NCBI GenBank assembly: GCA_030068075.1
Contig: CM057830.1
Coordinates: 28,614,247 to 28,678,246, forward strand
Direction: 5' to 3'
Length of the DNA: 64,000 nucleotides
Source of the DNA: Paguma larvata
Lineage: Eukaryota; Chordata; Mammalia; Carnivora; Viverridae
The position numbers were made by a program, and so were the translations under genes. Within the stretch, counting starts at the first letter, position 1; the number at the start of each line of letters is the position of its first letter. Of the stretch, positions 36,791 to 47,855 are shown in pieces. The notes beneath the pieces were generated by a model, which was given only the letters and a program-made list of their open reading frames with translations, was not told where the DNA came from and did no database searches.

Positions 36791-37610
36791 AAAGGAAAAT
36801 AATTTCATTTATAATAGCATGTTAAAAATGATGATGCTTAGAACACACTTCACAAAAGAAATATAAAACAGTCTGAAAACTGCAAATACTGTTTTAAAAG
36901 AAATTAAAGAAGACTTAAATGAATGGAAAGATATCCTGTGGTCATGAAGCAAAAGAATCAATATTCTTAAGATGACATTTTTCATTAATTTAATCTATAG
37001 AGCCAATCCAATCCTTGTTAAAAATTCAATTGGCTTTTTTTGCAGAAATTGACAAGCTGACAATAAAATTAATATGGGATTTCAAGGAATGCAGAATGGC
37101 TAAAATGATCCTGAGAAAGCAAATCAAAGTTGGAGGATTCACACTCCCAACTATAAAACTTTCTATAACACTACAGTAACCTAGACAGACAGGTCTTGAC
37201 ATAATTAGACACATAGATCAATGAAATAGAATTGGTAATCCAAAAATCAACTTTCAAATTTATGGTAAGTTGATTTTTGACAATTATGCCAAGACAATCC
37301 AATGGGAAAAGAATAGACTTTTCAACAAATAGTCCTGGAACAACAAAATATCTACAGGTAAAACAATGAAATTATAGCTCCTTTCTTACACCATACACAA
37401 AAATTCATTCAAAAATAGGTCATAAACCAAACGTAAAAGTAAAAATTATAATAATCTAAGAAGAAAATACAAGAGTAAGTTTTTATGACCTTGGGTTAAG
37501 CAAAGCCTTTTTAGATAAGACCCTAAGAGCACAAGCAACAAAAGACAAAAAGACATAAATCAGACCGCATCAAAATTAAAAGCTTTTGTACTTCAAAGGA
37601 CACTATAAAG

Positions 37611-37826
37611 TGGCGTCTGGGTGGCTCAGTGGGTTAAGGGTCTGACTTCAGCTCAGGTCATAATCTCATGGTTGGTGGGTTCAAGCCCTGTGTAGGGACC
37701 TGTGCTGACATCTCAGAGCCTGGAGCTTGCTTCAGATTCTGTGTCTCCCTCTCTCTCTGCCTCTCCTCAACTCGTGCTTGTCTCTTTCCCTCAAAAATAA
37801 ACATTAAAAAAATATTTTAAAAAAAG
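37611..37826 (+). repeat. CAN-type SINE inside L1 with target duplication
   Basis: AAAGGACACTATAAAG before and AAAGGACACCATAAAG after the SINE are the target-site duplications (one mismatch). The GTGCTGACATCTCAGAGCC block is present. Confidence 0.95.
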
Positions 37827-37960
37827 GACACCATAAAGAAAGTGAAAAGACAACCTGAGAATGGGGGAAAGTATTTGCAATTTATAATTCTGATATAGTT
37901 CTTACATCCATAGTACGTGAAGAACTCACAGAAATCAAACAATAAACAACAAATAATCCA

Positions 37961-38485
37961 GTTAAATTATTGTCCATTAGAAGAGCCATTAGAGAGTTTT
38001 GAAAAATGATTGACATGATCTGTTTTATGTTCTTAAAGATCACCTTGTCTGTAGTGTGGATAATTAACTGTACAGCAGCAAAAGTGGAAGTAGTGAGGCC
38101 ATTTAGGGAGCTATTACAGAAAACTAAGGGGAGATGGTGGTAACTTGCATTTAATTTAACATGATAGCTGTGAAAATGCTGAAAAGTGGTCAGATTTAGG
38201 ATGCATTTGGATGTAAAACTGACATGCTGCTGCAGAGTTAAGGTTGAAATTTGCCTATTAAATTTCTTAGTGTTAGTCACCTATGTAATTACTCTTTGTT
38301 AGTGTGAGTGAGTGTGTGTATTTATAAAACTTCCTGCAGACCTGTGAAGTTAAGACCAGGACACTATCCCTATAAAATGTTTGATAATGCCCCAAAATGC
38401 TCGATGGACTACTCTAGAAAAGAAGAAATTATTTCTAAAATAGCATGTTGCAGTGTTCTAATAGAATTGAGGATTACCTAGGCAA
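37961..38485. other. Intergenic, unrecognised
   Basis: A 132-codon frame at 37882-38280 (minus) overlaps the L1 end and has no domain. Not called as a gene. Confidence 0.35.
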
Positions 38486-38489
38486 CTAG

Positions 38490-38720
38490 CTTTCTAAGAG
38501 TGGCTCAGAGGATTGGATTTCGGAACCAAACCTGATCTTTGTCCCTTGCTTGCTATTATCTTGGCTAAGTTATTAATATTTCCAAACTTAAAGGTTTCTT
38601 CTATAAAATGGATAAAATAACAACTTTTTGCTTGCTGAGAGAATCATATGTTTTGGCATATTTAAAAAGCCTGGTACAGAACAAAAAGCTCACAGTGATA
38701 GCCAATATAAGTCATTCTAA
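38490..38720 (+). repeat. MIR SINE
   Basis: AGAGTGGCTCAGAGGATTGG, then CTTGGCTAAGTTATTAATAT, AGGTTTCTTCTATAAAATGG and AAAAAGCCTGGTACAGAAC follow MIR order. Confidence 0.65.
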
Positions 38721-38879
38721 TGCATTACTAGATCGAGGATGTTTGGGTTTTCAATATCCTCTTTGCAGACAAACAAATGTAAACCTACTGTGACATGATA
38801 GGACTATTCAGTTTTTTAAAAATCCTATGAAATTCTGAGTCATTATACAATAGGATAATAGTCACCAACCTCATTGCCT

Positions 38880-39952
38880 CAACATCTTTTCAAAATCCAT
38901 TGTTCAATTTCTCAGATTTTGAGAGAGCAAGGGAAAGTTTTAGAAGCAAAATTACATTCTTGCATTAAATGAAGAAATTCCAGAGATTTTTGGCTACAAA
39001 ATAGATGAAAATTATAAACTAATATCTGAAAAAATAAAACAAAAATTAATATTTTAATTTGAACTATTTTTATTTTTAATCTTTTGTTTCTTTATATTAA
39101 AATTATATAGAAAATGTAAAACAAAGGCATAAGTCAGAAATAGAAAATTCAACCAGATGATGTGGGATAGAGATCTGACAGAAAGGAAATAGTTTTTTTT
39201 GAAAAATGAACTGAAGATTAAGCTAAGAAACATCAGACAACTAAGTACCAGGGGCACCTGGGTGGCTCGGTCAGTTAAGCATCTGACCCTTGATTTTGAT
39301 TCAGGTCATGATTTCACAGTTTGGGAGTTGGAGCCCCAAGTTGGACTCTGCTCTGACAGAGTCTGCTTGGGATTATTCCTATAACTCTCTCTCTGTCTCT
39401 CTCTCTCTCTCTCTCTCAAAACAAATAAATAAATAAACTTTAAAAACGAAAATTAAGCATCATGGAAAGTGCTTTAAAATATATAGATGATTAAAAGAAG
39501 AAAATTTTAAATGAAAAAGAAATTAAGAAAGATATAATGAATCTAGAAGGTGACGATATGGAGGATAAGAAAAATCCAAAATACATGTAAGGCGAAGAAA
39601 AAGAAAATTAAAGCAATGGACTAGAAAAATAAGAAAAGTAATACAATTTTTAATTCAAACAAGGTTTTAGTTTTAAAAAAAGTACTATACTAAAAGAACA
39701 AAGTATACATCTAGGAAAATTGACGCAAAATATTCAACACTGAGATGTATTCTACTAAAATCACTGTACTTTAAAGGGGAAAAAATCATTTGAACATCTA
39801 GGCAAAAAGATCAATTCATTTACAAAGAAAAAACAATGAGACTGTAAAAAAATATTTAAGCAGTTCTTCCACTTTATGTCTGGAAATGGTGGAGTTAAGA
39901 AAATCAAAAGAAAAGAAACAGTTTAAAAAAGAAATTTAAATATATTTATCTG
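38880..39952 (+). repeat. HAL1/L1 ORF1-type A-rich relic, left part
   Basis: A-rich, lysine-codon-like sequence (GAAATTAAGAAAGATATAAT, GAATCTAGAAGGTGACGATA) typical of old HAL1/L1 ORF1 relics. It is interrupted by a SINE at 39250-39442 and by the MaLR element from 39953; it seems to continue at 42991. Confidence 0.45.
39250..39442 (+). repeat. CAN-type SINE
   Basis: Head GGGGCACCTGGGTGGCTCGG, a (CT)n tract at 39390-39418, tail ACAAATAAATAAATAAAC. Confidence 0.93.
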
Positions 39953-40398
39953 TAGCGTGTTGAATAGTGTCCTCCAAAATAGAAGTCCAAGTCCTAACCT
40001 CCAGTACCTGTTAATGTGACCTTGTTTGGAAATAGAATCTTTGCAAATGTAATTAAGTAAAAGATCTCACGATGAGATAATCCTGGATTAAGACTGGGCC
40101 CTAAATGCAATAACAAGTGTCCTCATAGAGATATTAAGAAAACACAGAGGCGCATAGAGAAGATTTTATGAAGGTGGAGGCAGAGGTTGTCATTTGCTAC
40201 AAGTTAAGCAACTCTAGGAGCCACCAGAAGTTAGAAGTGACAAAGATTCTCCTGTAGAGCTCTGGAGGGAGGGTGGTCCTTCCTATATCTTGATTTTGGA
40301 CTTCAGGTCTCCAGAATTATGAGAGAATACATTTCTGTTGTTTCAGTCTATCCAAGTTTGTGGGATTATGTTTATGACAGCTCTAGGAAACCAATACA
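39953..40398 (+). repeat. MaLR provirus-like element, 5' LTR
   Basis: GTTGAATAGTGTCCTCCAAA, CCTAACCTCCAGTACCTGTT, TGACCTTGTTTGGAAATAGA, TTTCTGTTGTTTCAGTCTAT and AGCTCTAGGAAACCAATACA make a complete MLT1-like LTR. The sequence that follows is MaLR interior, not flank. Confidence 0.85.
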
Positions 40399-42017
40399 GA
40401 TTTTGGGTGCTGGAAGTATCAAGCTTCTATTACAAATACCTAAACATGTGGAAATGGCTTTGGAACTAGGTAATGGGTGGAAGCTTGAAGAATTTTGAGA
40501 TACATGATAGAAAAAGCCTACATTGCCTTGAAGAGATTGTTGGTGAAAATATGGACATTGAAGAGCTTATTATAAGGTCTCAGAAAGAAATGAGGAACAT
40601 GCTATTTACTGGCAATTGGAGGAAAGGCAATCCTTGTTATAAAGTGTTACAACATTTGGGTGAATTGTGCTCTACTGTTGTTTGCAAAGAAGAACAGAAA
40701 AAAAAAAAAAAGAAAACACTGAGCTAAGGAGATTTACAAGAAAAGTGTTGAAGGCATAGGCTGGTTTCTCCTTGATGCTTCTAGTCAAAATGAGAGGAAA
40801 GAATTAAATTGAGGACATAACTGTTGAGTAAAACAAACTAATAGTTGCTGATTTGGGAAGTTTTTGTCCTATCTAGATTGCAAATGAACTAAAATTAAGA
40901 AACCCAGTGCCAGAAAAGCATACACTGAATAGAGGATCAAGGGTTTGCCTGGATAACCTTTTAGTGAAGAGACTAGTCATGTGACTAATAAATCCACTCC
41001 AGTATCTCCACCCAAGTCAGAAAAAAATACAGATTTACTAAGGAAAGAGTTGTGGAGGATCCTCTTGTCTTATGGAATCGATACCGTAGAACACATGGGA
41101 GAACCACAATGGTTCTTTTAATATTTTTAATCTTTATTTATTTTTGAGAGAGAGAAAGACAGAGCTCGAGTGGGGGAGGGACCAGAGTGAGGGAGACACA
41201 GAATCGGAAGCAGGCTCCAGGCTCTGAGCTGTCAGCATAGAGCCTGATGCGGGGCTCGAATCCACGAACTGTGAGATCATGACCTGAGCCGAAGTCAGCC
41301 GCTCAACCAACTGAGCCACCCAGGTGCCCCCACAATGTTTTATTTGAGAATGTACGATCGGCAAAAGCATTGCCAGCTCAGACTGAAGGGGACAGAGACA
41401 GGACCAAATGGAAGAGGGCAATCAGATTTCAAAAACTGTATAGGCAGGAAAGAGGTTGATAAAGATAATCACCTACAAATATGTAATAACCTTCAAGAAA
41501 AAGGAACCATCTCCAAGAAGAACTTTGGGTGCAGAGGAAGCCAGAGTGGTAGACCAAGAGGGCAAAGCCTCCATTGGCCCAAAGGATGAACCCCAAGTCA
41601 CAGAGGATTAATTCCAGTTCTTAAAATATGATGGAATTTGCCTTGCTGGGTTTCTAATTTATTTAGAACCAGTGACCCCTTTATTGCCTCCAATTTCTCT
41701 GTATGGGAATGGGCATGTTTAACCAATGAAAGCTGTGCCATCATATTCCGGAAGCAGACAACTTGTTTTCTAGTTTCACAGACCCAAAAACGGAGAGGAA
41801 TTTTCCGTAGAATGGCTCATACCCAGAGTACCACCCATACCCAATTTAGATAATTTAGGAGGTGAGATTTGGGACCATTTGAGCTGATGAGATTTAGATG
41901 AGATTTGGATTTGGACTTGATGTTATAATAATTGGTTGAGATTTAGGGGGATGTTGGAGTAGTGTGAATGTGTTTTGCACATGGGACAGAAATAAAGTTT
42001 GGGGATCAGAAGGTGGA
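40399..42017 (+). mobile_element. MaLR internal region (MLT1-int-like)
   Basis: TTTTGGGTGCTGGAAGTATC, GGAAATGGCTTTGGAACTAG, AATGGGTGGAAGCTTGAAGA match the interior that follows MaLR 5' LTRs. No intact coding frame remains (the 84-codon frame at 40473-40727 is a remnant at most). A SINE occupies 41117-41332. The right edge meets a second LTR. Confidence 0.75.
41117..41332 (-). repeat. CAN-type SINE inside MaLR interior
   Basis: Minus orientation: TTTAATCTTTATTTATTTTTG tail (split run) and CAACTGAGCCACCCAGGTGC head. ACCACAATGGTTCTTTT before and CCCACAATGTTTTATTT after share CACAATG, a possible target duplication. Confidence 0.92.
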
Positions 42018-42202
42018 CTGTAGTGATTGAATAGTGGCCTGCAAAAGATATTTCTAAGTCATAAGTTCTGGTACTAGGGAATGGGACCTTATCTGAAAAG
42101 AGAGTCTCTGCAGACTAATTAAAATAAAGATCTCAAAATCTTTAACTTAATTTAGGATGGGCCCAAAATTCAATGATAAGTGTCCTTATAACAGGCAAAC
42201 AA

Positions 42203-42496
42203 AGATGTGTGGGCAAACTGGCTGTGAGATCTGTCACCCCATTGATCATGAGTGCTGATTTGACTGATCTTGCTGGCATGTGTCCCCGTCTTCCCTCACG
42301 ACCCCATGTGCATCCTTCCTGAAGCTCTGCACTCTAAGAGGAAGCCCTTCTGCAAGGAGGAATCGAGGGTATATGAGGAACTGCGATCCCATGCTAGAAC
42401 CTCCAGTCAAGCTCTCAAGGTCCATTTTTAGAGGAACACAGAGTAGTCAAGCTTCCAAGACACTAGACACATCCAAATGAGGTGCAGCATGTTTTA
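42203..42496 (+). pseudogene. RN7SK: 7SK snRNA retropseudogene
   Basis: It runs the length of 7SK RNA in order: AGATGTGTGGGCAAACTGGC at the start, GATCTGTCACCCCATTGATC, GGGTATATGAGGAACTGCGA, CATGCTAGAACCTCCAGTCA, AGCTCTCAAGGTCCATTTTT and AGACACATCCAAATGAGGTG near the end, then an A-rich tail. Functional 7SK (about 330 nt) holds P-TEFb inactive in the nucleus with LARP7 and HEXIM. Here many substitutions and a shortened, altered 3' end occur and no Pol III snRNA promoter (PSE, TATA) is evident upstream because the flank is MaLR LTR. I therefore call a dead LINE-mobilised copy. The 66-codon frame at 42280-42480 is not real. Confidence 0.9.
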
Positions 42497-42507
42497 AAAA
42501 TAGAGAC

Positions 42508-42703
42508 AGAGATGCTTGGGTGGCTCAGTTGGTTAAGCATCTGACATTGGCTCAGGTCATGATCTTGCAGTTCATGAGTTCGAGCCCCATACTGGGCTCT
42601 CTGCTATCAGCACAGAGCCACCTTGGATCCTCTGTCCTCGTCTCTCTGCCTCTCCCTCCCCCAAGTGCTCTCTCTCTCTCTCAAAAATAAACATTTAAAA
42701 AAA
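42508..42703 (+). repeat. CAN-type SINE behind the 7SK copy
   Basis: Head GATGCTTGGGTGGCTCAGTT, tail AAAAATAAACATTTAAAAAA. It follows the 7SK pseudogene tail directly, probably inserted in its A-rich end. Confidence 0.92.
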
Positions 42704-42990
42704 AGAGTGAGAGAGACCAACAAGAAGACACAGAGACACACACGAAAGGAAGCCAAGTGAAAATGGGCAGAGATTGGCATTATGCTGCCACAAGTCAAGA
42801 AAAATTAGGAGGCACCAGGAGCGAAAAGAGACAAGGAAGAATCTTCCTTAGAGACTTTGGAAGGAGTGTAGTCCTGCTGACACCTTGATTTCAGATTTCT
42901 GTCTTCCAGAACTATAAGAAAATAGAATTCTGTTGTTTTAAGCCATCTAATTTCTTCTTAGTTATTACTGCAGCCCTGGAGAACTAACCT

Positions 42991-43480
42991 CCCAATCAAA
43001 CACACCTTCAAAAATAAAATCTCAGAGGATATTATTTTCACAAGCACTTCCTGATGAATCAAATAAAGAAAGAAGTTCAGAAAATTAAAATGACTGGAGG
43101 AGTGTTAACAAAAGCATGAAATACATTTTTAACCTATAAACATAAATCTAAATGAAGGTTATAAGGAAAGATGATACTATGTAACAACTATATTTGCTGA
43201 CACTATAGGTAGAGTAGAAATATACAAAATAATAGCAAAATGAGGAAAGTATAAATGAAATATAATAAGTTCCCAAGTAGCCTTGTGGCTATGAACTGTG
43301 AATAAAAATATATTACTTCATATTAGATGATGAAGAGCAGATAATTTTAGCTAATTTCAATATTGCTCATCATGCAAAACTAAAAGAATAACTAAAAATT
43401 GGATGTAATAAACATATTATAAAAAAAGAGTAGTTTAATGATACCAATTAGAGTAAAATATATACACCTCCCTACAGACC
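42991..43480 (+). repeat. HAL1/L1-type A-rich relic, right part
   Basis: A-rich continuation (AAATAAAATCTCAGAGGATA, AAGCATGAAATACATTTTTA) consistent with the relic left of the MaLR element. Weakly supported. Confidence 0.4.
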
Positions 43481-44187
43481 AAAAAAATCCAAAATGTGTG
43501 TGACAGAGACACACAGAAAGAAATAGAATGAAACAAATAGCATGGTGCAAAACCATAGCCCCTCCCAAGCTTGACCACAGCCCACCAGAAATCTTCGTGT
43601 TACCTTTTAGCTAACCCAGCATTGTGTATAATCTCACCATCCTCAATAATGACCCCAGTATACAATTCCATTTATAGAAAATTCTCCAAAAGGACAAAAT
43701 TATTTATGTATATTTGTGTATTTGCCACAGTCTTTCAGTCCTAATTTTAATTTTGCATTTGAAGTGTCCATTTGGTATTTGGAAATATTTGCATGCTGCA
43801 ATAATCTGGATTTTATTTATGATTCAGACAACTTCTACTTCTAGTGAAGATGGAGGAAGAGGAAGCAGATTGATCCACTTGTCTGAAACAACTGAAAGAA
43901 CACAAAAAAGATATGACAATGATATTCAATATACGGACATCAGACCATAAAAGACAGTGATCACTTAGAGATAGAAAACACAGGAGGTGAGTTTGTAATT
44001 GCCCCCAGCTTGCTGCTTGGAGCTCCGGTGGAGCCTGGGCTCTGTCTGAGATGAGGAGATGAAGCTGAGAGTCCGGGGAGGACTAGGTAGTAGCTAGAGT
44101 AGATGCGAGAGAGTACCAGAGAGGAGAGAGCTGCGCCGACAGAGAACATTGCAGCCCACACAGGGCTGAGAAATACTTCCAGACAGA

Positions 44188-44568
44188 GTGACGACTCACA
44201 TCATTCACTGGGCATCAGGGAGAGTACTCAGAAGTGTTCTGTGTCATAGTGAGGCAAGAGAAGCCACAGGAAATGCACTCTTTTCCCAGCTAGCAAAGTT
44301 TGAAGACAGAAATGAAAGGGTTCTTTTGCTTCTAAGTAGATTTGTAGCATTACAGAATAGGCCTAGAGAATACGGACATATGGAAATTTTTAGAGATCTG
44401 ATGTTGTTCTGGAAGAGCGTGAACAAGGTGAAATCACAACTGCATAATGTCTGGCATCCAATAAAACATTACCAGGCAAGCAAAGAGGCAGGAACATATA
44501 ACCAAGCATTAGCAGAAAATAATCAGTCAAAACTGACTTGGGAATCATACAGAGGGTATGACGAGTAG
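44188..44568 (+). other. 126-codon open frame shared by both duplicate copies
   Basis: Starts MTTHIIHWASGR and ends WESYRGYDE. It is open in both copies with two amino-acid changes (V to M, N to S) and three silent changes. No domain, signal peptide or membrane segment is visible. Other frames in the same interval are equally well kept (minus-strand 60-66 codon frames), so conservation of the frame by itself means little. I do not assign a function, and coding status is doubtful. Confidence 0.2.
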
Positions 44569-44987
44569 ACAAGGACACCAAAAGAGCTATTGTTGCTATA
44601 TATCATAAGTTCAGAAACACAAAGAGAGATTAAATTGGTTAGAATCATAGAAAGAAGGCACAAAAAGACCCAAAATGAACCTGAAGGGGGTGAAAGCCCC
44701 AATGTCTTAGATAAAACTATACATTGGTTGGACTATTGAAAGAATAAAAAAGTTAGCGAACCCATGTGTATAAAGAATTTCACAACATATTTTTAGGCTA
44801 AATCTGCATAAGGTAAAAACTAGAATCTGCTTTAAAATAATATATATCAGATGTTAATTGTGTTCACCTTTGAAGGAGGGGCAGAAACTTGACTTGTTAA
44901 GGGGGTCAATCATGATTTCTAAGTAGTGGCAGAATTTCCTGCAACAAGAAAATACGCATAGTTATCTTCGTGATTCAAATATTCATG

Positions 44988-45240
44988 GGGTGCCTGGGTG
45001 GGTGGCTCATTCGGTTAAGCGTCTGACTCTTGATTTCGCCTCAGGTCATGATCTCATGATGAATTAGATCGAGCCCTGCCATCAGGCTGCGACCTAGTAT
45101 CTTAGAGCCTGCTTGAGATTCTGCCTCCCTCTCTGTCTGCCCCTACTCCACTCACAGGTTAGTGCATATGCGGGCACACACACACGGAGGCATGCATGCA
45201 CTCCCTTTCTCTCTCTCAAAATAAATAAATAAACATTTTT
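44988..45240 (+). repeat. CAN-type SINE in duplication copy A
   Basis: Head GGGGTGCCTGGGTGGGTGGC has an extra GGGT unit, which is also found in the copy at 62639, so the insertion is older than the duplication. The tail is AAATAAATAAATAAACATT. Confidence 0.93.
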
Positions 45241-45270
45241 TCCAATTATTAAAATATTCAAAGAAGCCTA

Positions 45271-45795
45271 TTACCTTTTCCAGAGAATGGGATATTGTGT
45301 TCCTAGGGGTACGTGGTGTGGAATGGTAGCACCAGGAAGTCGAAATGGTCCAAGTCAAGTCAGAGTGAGGGCAAGTGATTTTTTTGACTTGTGTGTTCTA
45401 CTGGGCAAGGTGCAGCTTTGAGAAGAGATGTAAAAAGCAGGCCAGCAGGTCAGGTTCCAGTATGGACAAAAGCGTACACTGGAGAAGACCCAGGGGGAGG
45501 CCTGTATATGGCAGATAGCTGGAGGTGAATAAAAATGCCAGCCCCTCAGCAGTCAACAATCAAAGAAGCCTGGGGAGAGGGTAGAAAACTCTATATAAAC
45601 AACGCCCACAGATATTCCCCAAGTTGTGTTTCTTATTCAACGTTATTCCTTTAAACCTGCCTTCAGTTCCTATTACAGCAACATTCTTTCTACATTGTGA
45701 GAGGCATTAAGGAGTAGTGAGAAGAAGAATAAATGGACAGGTCTGACTCAGGCTGGGAAGAATGGAACAGAGTGGGCTTTAGATGCATTCAGAGA
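45271..45795. other. Intergenic, unrecognised
   Basis: Right of copy A the sequence no longer matches the right flank of copy B. No gene recognised. Confidence 0.4.
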
Positions 45796-45799
45796 AGAG

Positions 45800-46000
45800 G
45801 GCTAGTGTCCTCTCTTTACCGTAGACGTGTGAAATTCAGTATAGTCACAAGCTCTTTGAACCTGAGGATCTTCACTTGTGAATTCGGTTTGGTAAGTCAT
45901 GTCTTCTAGGACTCTTGGAATGTATATAGAGTATATAAAGCCCATGGCACAGTGCCTGGCGTATCTTAGGACTTCGGCGAATGAGAGTTATTGCTAGCAT
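45800..46000 (+). repeat. MIR SINE
   Basis: TCACAAGCTCTTTGAACCTG, GTGCCTGGCGTATCTTAGGA and a GTTATTGCTAGCATTAT end fit the MIR 3' half. Confidence 0.6.
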
Positions 46001-47290
46001 TATGCCAAATCCTACCACCCACAACTGTGTGTGCACGTGTGCGTAATGTGTTTTCTCAATCTAGGTCTTCTCAGAAAACCACAAAGTGCTACTGGACATG
46101 CTATATGCAATCAGACACAAATGTTTCTCTGCAAGTAAACTTCATAAAAATTTACCCTCGAATTTTATGTTAATTTGGGTGTAGGAATATCTTCCCCAGC
46201 TGGATGTCATTCAAATTTCCTAAAATTCGTGTCGAGGACCAACTCCTCCACTTGTTCCCTGCTACACTTTGTAGGGATTCAGAATACACTGTCTCCAAAT
46301 ATGCCACTTTGGCATATTGGTTACTTGGAATGAAAAGCACTTCAGGAGCAGCTGGTGAAGGACACTCTAACCCTCCTCTGTTCCCCTTGAAGCAGGACAT
46401 AAATTTCCCATGTGAAAGGTGCCCTTGTTGTACCAAGAGGGTATAGGGCATTCTTGCCCCTAGAGGCAGGGAATTTAGGGCCAAGGAATTTAGCTCAGAA
46501 ATTTTCCCTAACCTGCACCTCCCCTGCCACCCTCCCCCCACTTTCTCTTTCATGTCGCCCCACCAAAAAGTTTCTCCTTGGGTATTGTTTGATCAATTGC
46601 ACTGAAGACAGCTTAGTTAACGTTGCCTTGGAGGAAGAGGGCACTGGCTCTCCTGAGTCCAGGCATAATGCCAGCCCAGTCGTTTCTGGGTATCTAATCC
46701 TAGCGGAGGATCATCTATATTTTCCAGAAATTCTTTACACATCACGTACATAAAACACCTGGTTTGCGCTCGGTGATCAACTGCGCTAGGACGAGAATGC
46801 AGAAACCCTTCCATTCCTGTTCCAGATGGCAATTTTCTCTCTGGCTTACCTGTGACCCAAAGCAACAGCTAACAGCAGTTTACCACTCTAGTCTTTTGGG
46901 TTTTAACTCTGAGACACATCGTCTGAGGGACCGGATTGTGTTCACTTCACGATATTCCCAGTCTCATCCGGCCCACCACCTAGTTTAATGTAAAATTAAC
47001 TCCTCCCGAAAGGCCTGAAGTTTCCCAAAGCCCCACTCTGCCATGCCTAACTGCATTAACACTTGGACAGCCCTCATGTGTACCCTCCACCTATTCCTAC
47101 TCACGCCTCCATTTTCCTTGTCCTTAGAAGATGCCACCATAGTCCTCAAAGGACTATGGCTCATTTATGTCAACATTCCTTGGGCAGGTCCTGAGTCATT
47201 ACACTAGCATTCCCAGGAGCAGTGCAGTGCTTTCCAAGGAGTAGGTGTTCAATACAAGTTTGGGGAATAAAGGAACCAGTGAGCATGAGT
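46001..47290. other. Unique-looking DNA downstream of the MAGE gene
   Basis: Overlapping frames of 60-127 codons on both strands (46170-46865) have no domain. No repeat recognised except a weak MIR-like end near 47230-47280. Confidence 0.35.
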
Positions 47291-47295
47291 TCTAA

Positions 47296-47311
47296 TTTAT
47301 TAAGATTTATT
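47296..47311 (-). terminator. Candidate polyadenylation signals of the MAGE gene
   Basis: On the minus strand AATAAA occurs at 47306-47311 and again at 47296-47301, about 545-560 nt past the MAGE stop codon. That is a usual 3'UTR length for MAGE genes. The cleavage site is inferred. Confidence 0.5.
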
Positions 47312-47855
47312 TAAACATCTAAGGAAATCCATGAGGGCCTCACGTAATTTTACAGAACAAGAAATAAAAAGTATAGGGTGCCAACATCGGAATATCTTTT
47401 AGATTTTTTTTCTCTCTTTTTCTATTGACTTGAATTACCTTAAAGCAGAGCTTTCCCCCTTCTAAGGAAATGCCTGTAGCAATGCCATGCTCTTATTCCA
47501 GAGGACTAAACGAGACAGATGGTTTCACCATTTCTTTTACACACAAAAACTATTAAAATTCCTTATAGCATTAAATATATAACCCGTATCATTTATAATC
47601 CTGGATATATTGAAGCTAATTAAATCTACATTAAAGAAACAATATTTGAATACTACATACCTCAAAAATTTATACGCTTTCAAAAAAATGTCTATAAATT
47701 CTATGTATAACCTACAAACACATAGGTAAATGTACTGTCTTCCTTTCAGCCCCAACTCAGTCCTAAATTCTACGAACACTAACTGGTCTTTTCAAACACA
47801 AATTGAAGAGCCTGCCTCAGGCTTCAGTGAGGGCAGGAGAGTGACTGGACTTGCA

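Larger units (their letters stand above)
36040..37960 (+). repeat. L1 ORF2 3' part, interrupted by two SINEs
   Basis: AGGATGTTCACTCTCAACAC, TAGATCAATACACAAAATCC, GACAAGCTGACAATAAAATT, CATAGATCAATGAAATAGAA and ATGACCTTGGGTTAAGCAAA match L1 ORF2 in plus orientation. There are multiple stops. SINEs at 36513-36790 and 37611-37826 cut it. Confidence 0.85.
42018..42990 (+). repeat. MaLR 3' LTR, interrupted by 7SK pseudogene and SINE
   Basis: Left part at 42018-42202 (GTGATTGAATAGTGGCCTGC, GGTACTAGGGAATGGGACCT) and right part at about 42710-42990 (CTTGATTTCAGATTTCTGTC, GTTGTTTTAAGCCATCTAAT) make one LTR related to that at 39953-40398. Together they frame a whole MaLR element. Confidence 0.78.
43559..45270 (+). 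repeat. Segmental duplication, copy A
   Basis: A 1.7-kb segment, also present in direct orientation at 61206-62922. Both begin CCCCTCCCAAGCTTGACC and end ATTATTAAAATATTCAAA(G/T)AAGCCTA. The central part (about 43786-44577) has only about seven mismatches against copy B, the flanks about 4-5 percent or more. It includes a shared SINE at its right end, so it is a duplicated genomic segment, not one transposon insertion. A 126-codon open frame (44188-44568) is kept in both copies; its product is not recognised. Confidence 0.92.

Noticed and set aside
40473..40727. 84-codon frame as an ERV protein
   Set aside because: Lies in the decayed MaLR interior, ends in a poly-lysine A tract, no domain visible.
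42280..42480. 66-codon frame
   Set aside because: Lies wholly in the 7SK RNA pseudogene.
45170..45190. Possible CRISPR-like or satellite array signals in CA/CT-rich tails
   Set aside because: Only short simple repeats within SINE tails; no regular repeat-spacer structure anywhere in the window.
43559..45270. The 1.7-kb duplicate as a single transposon inserted twice
   Set aside because: No terminal repeats, target duplications or poly(A) were found at the edges, and the same SINE with the same extra GGGT is inside both copies, which fits duplication of a genomic segment better.
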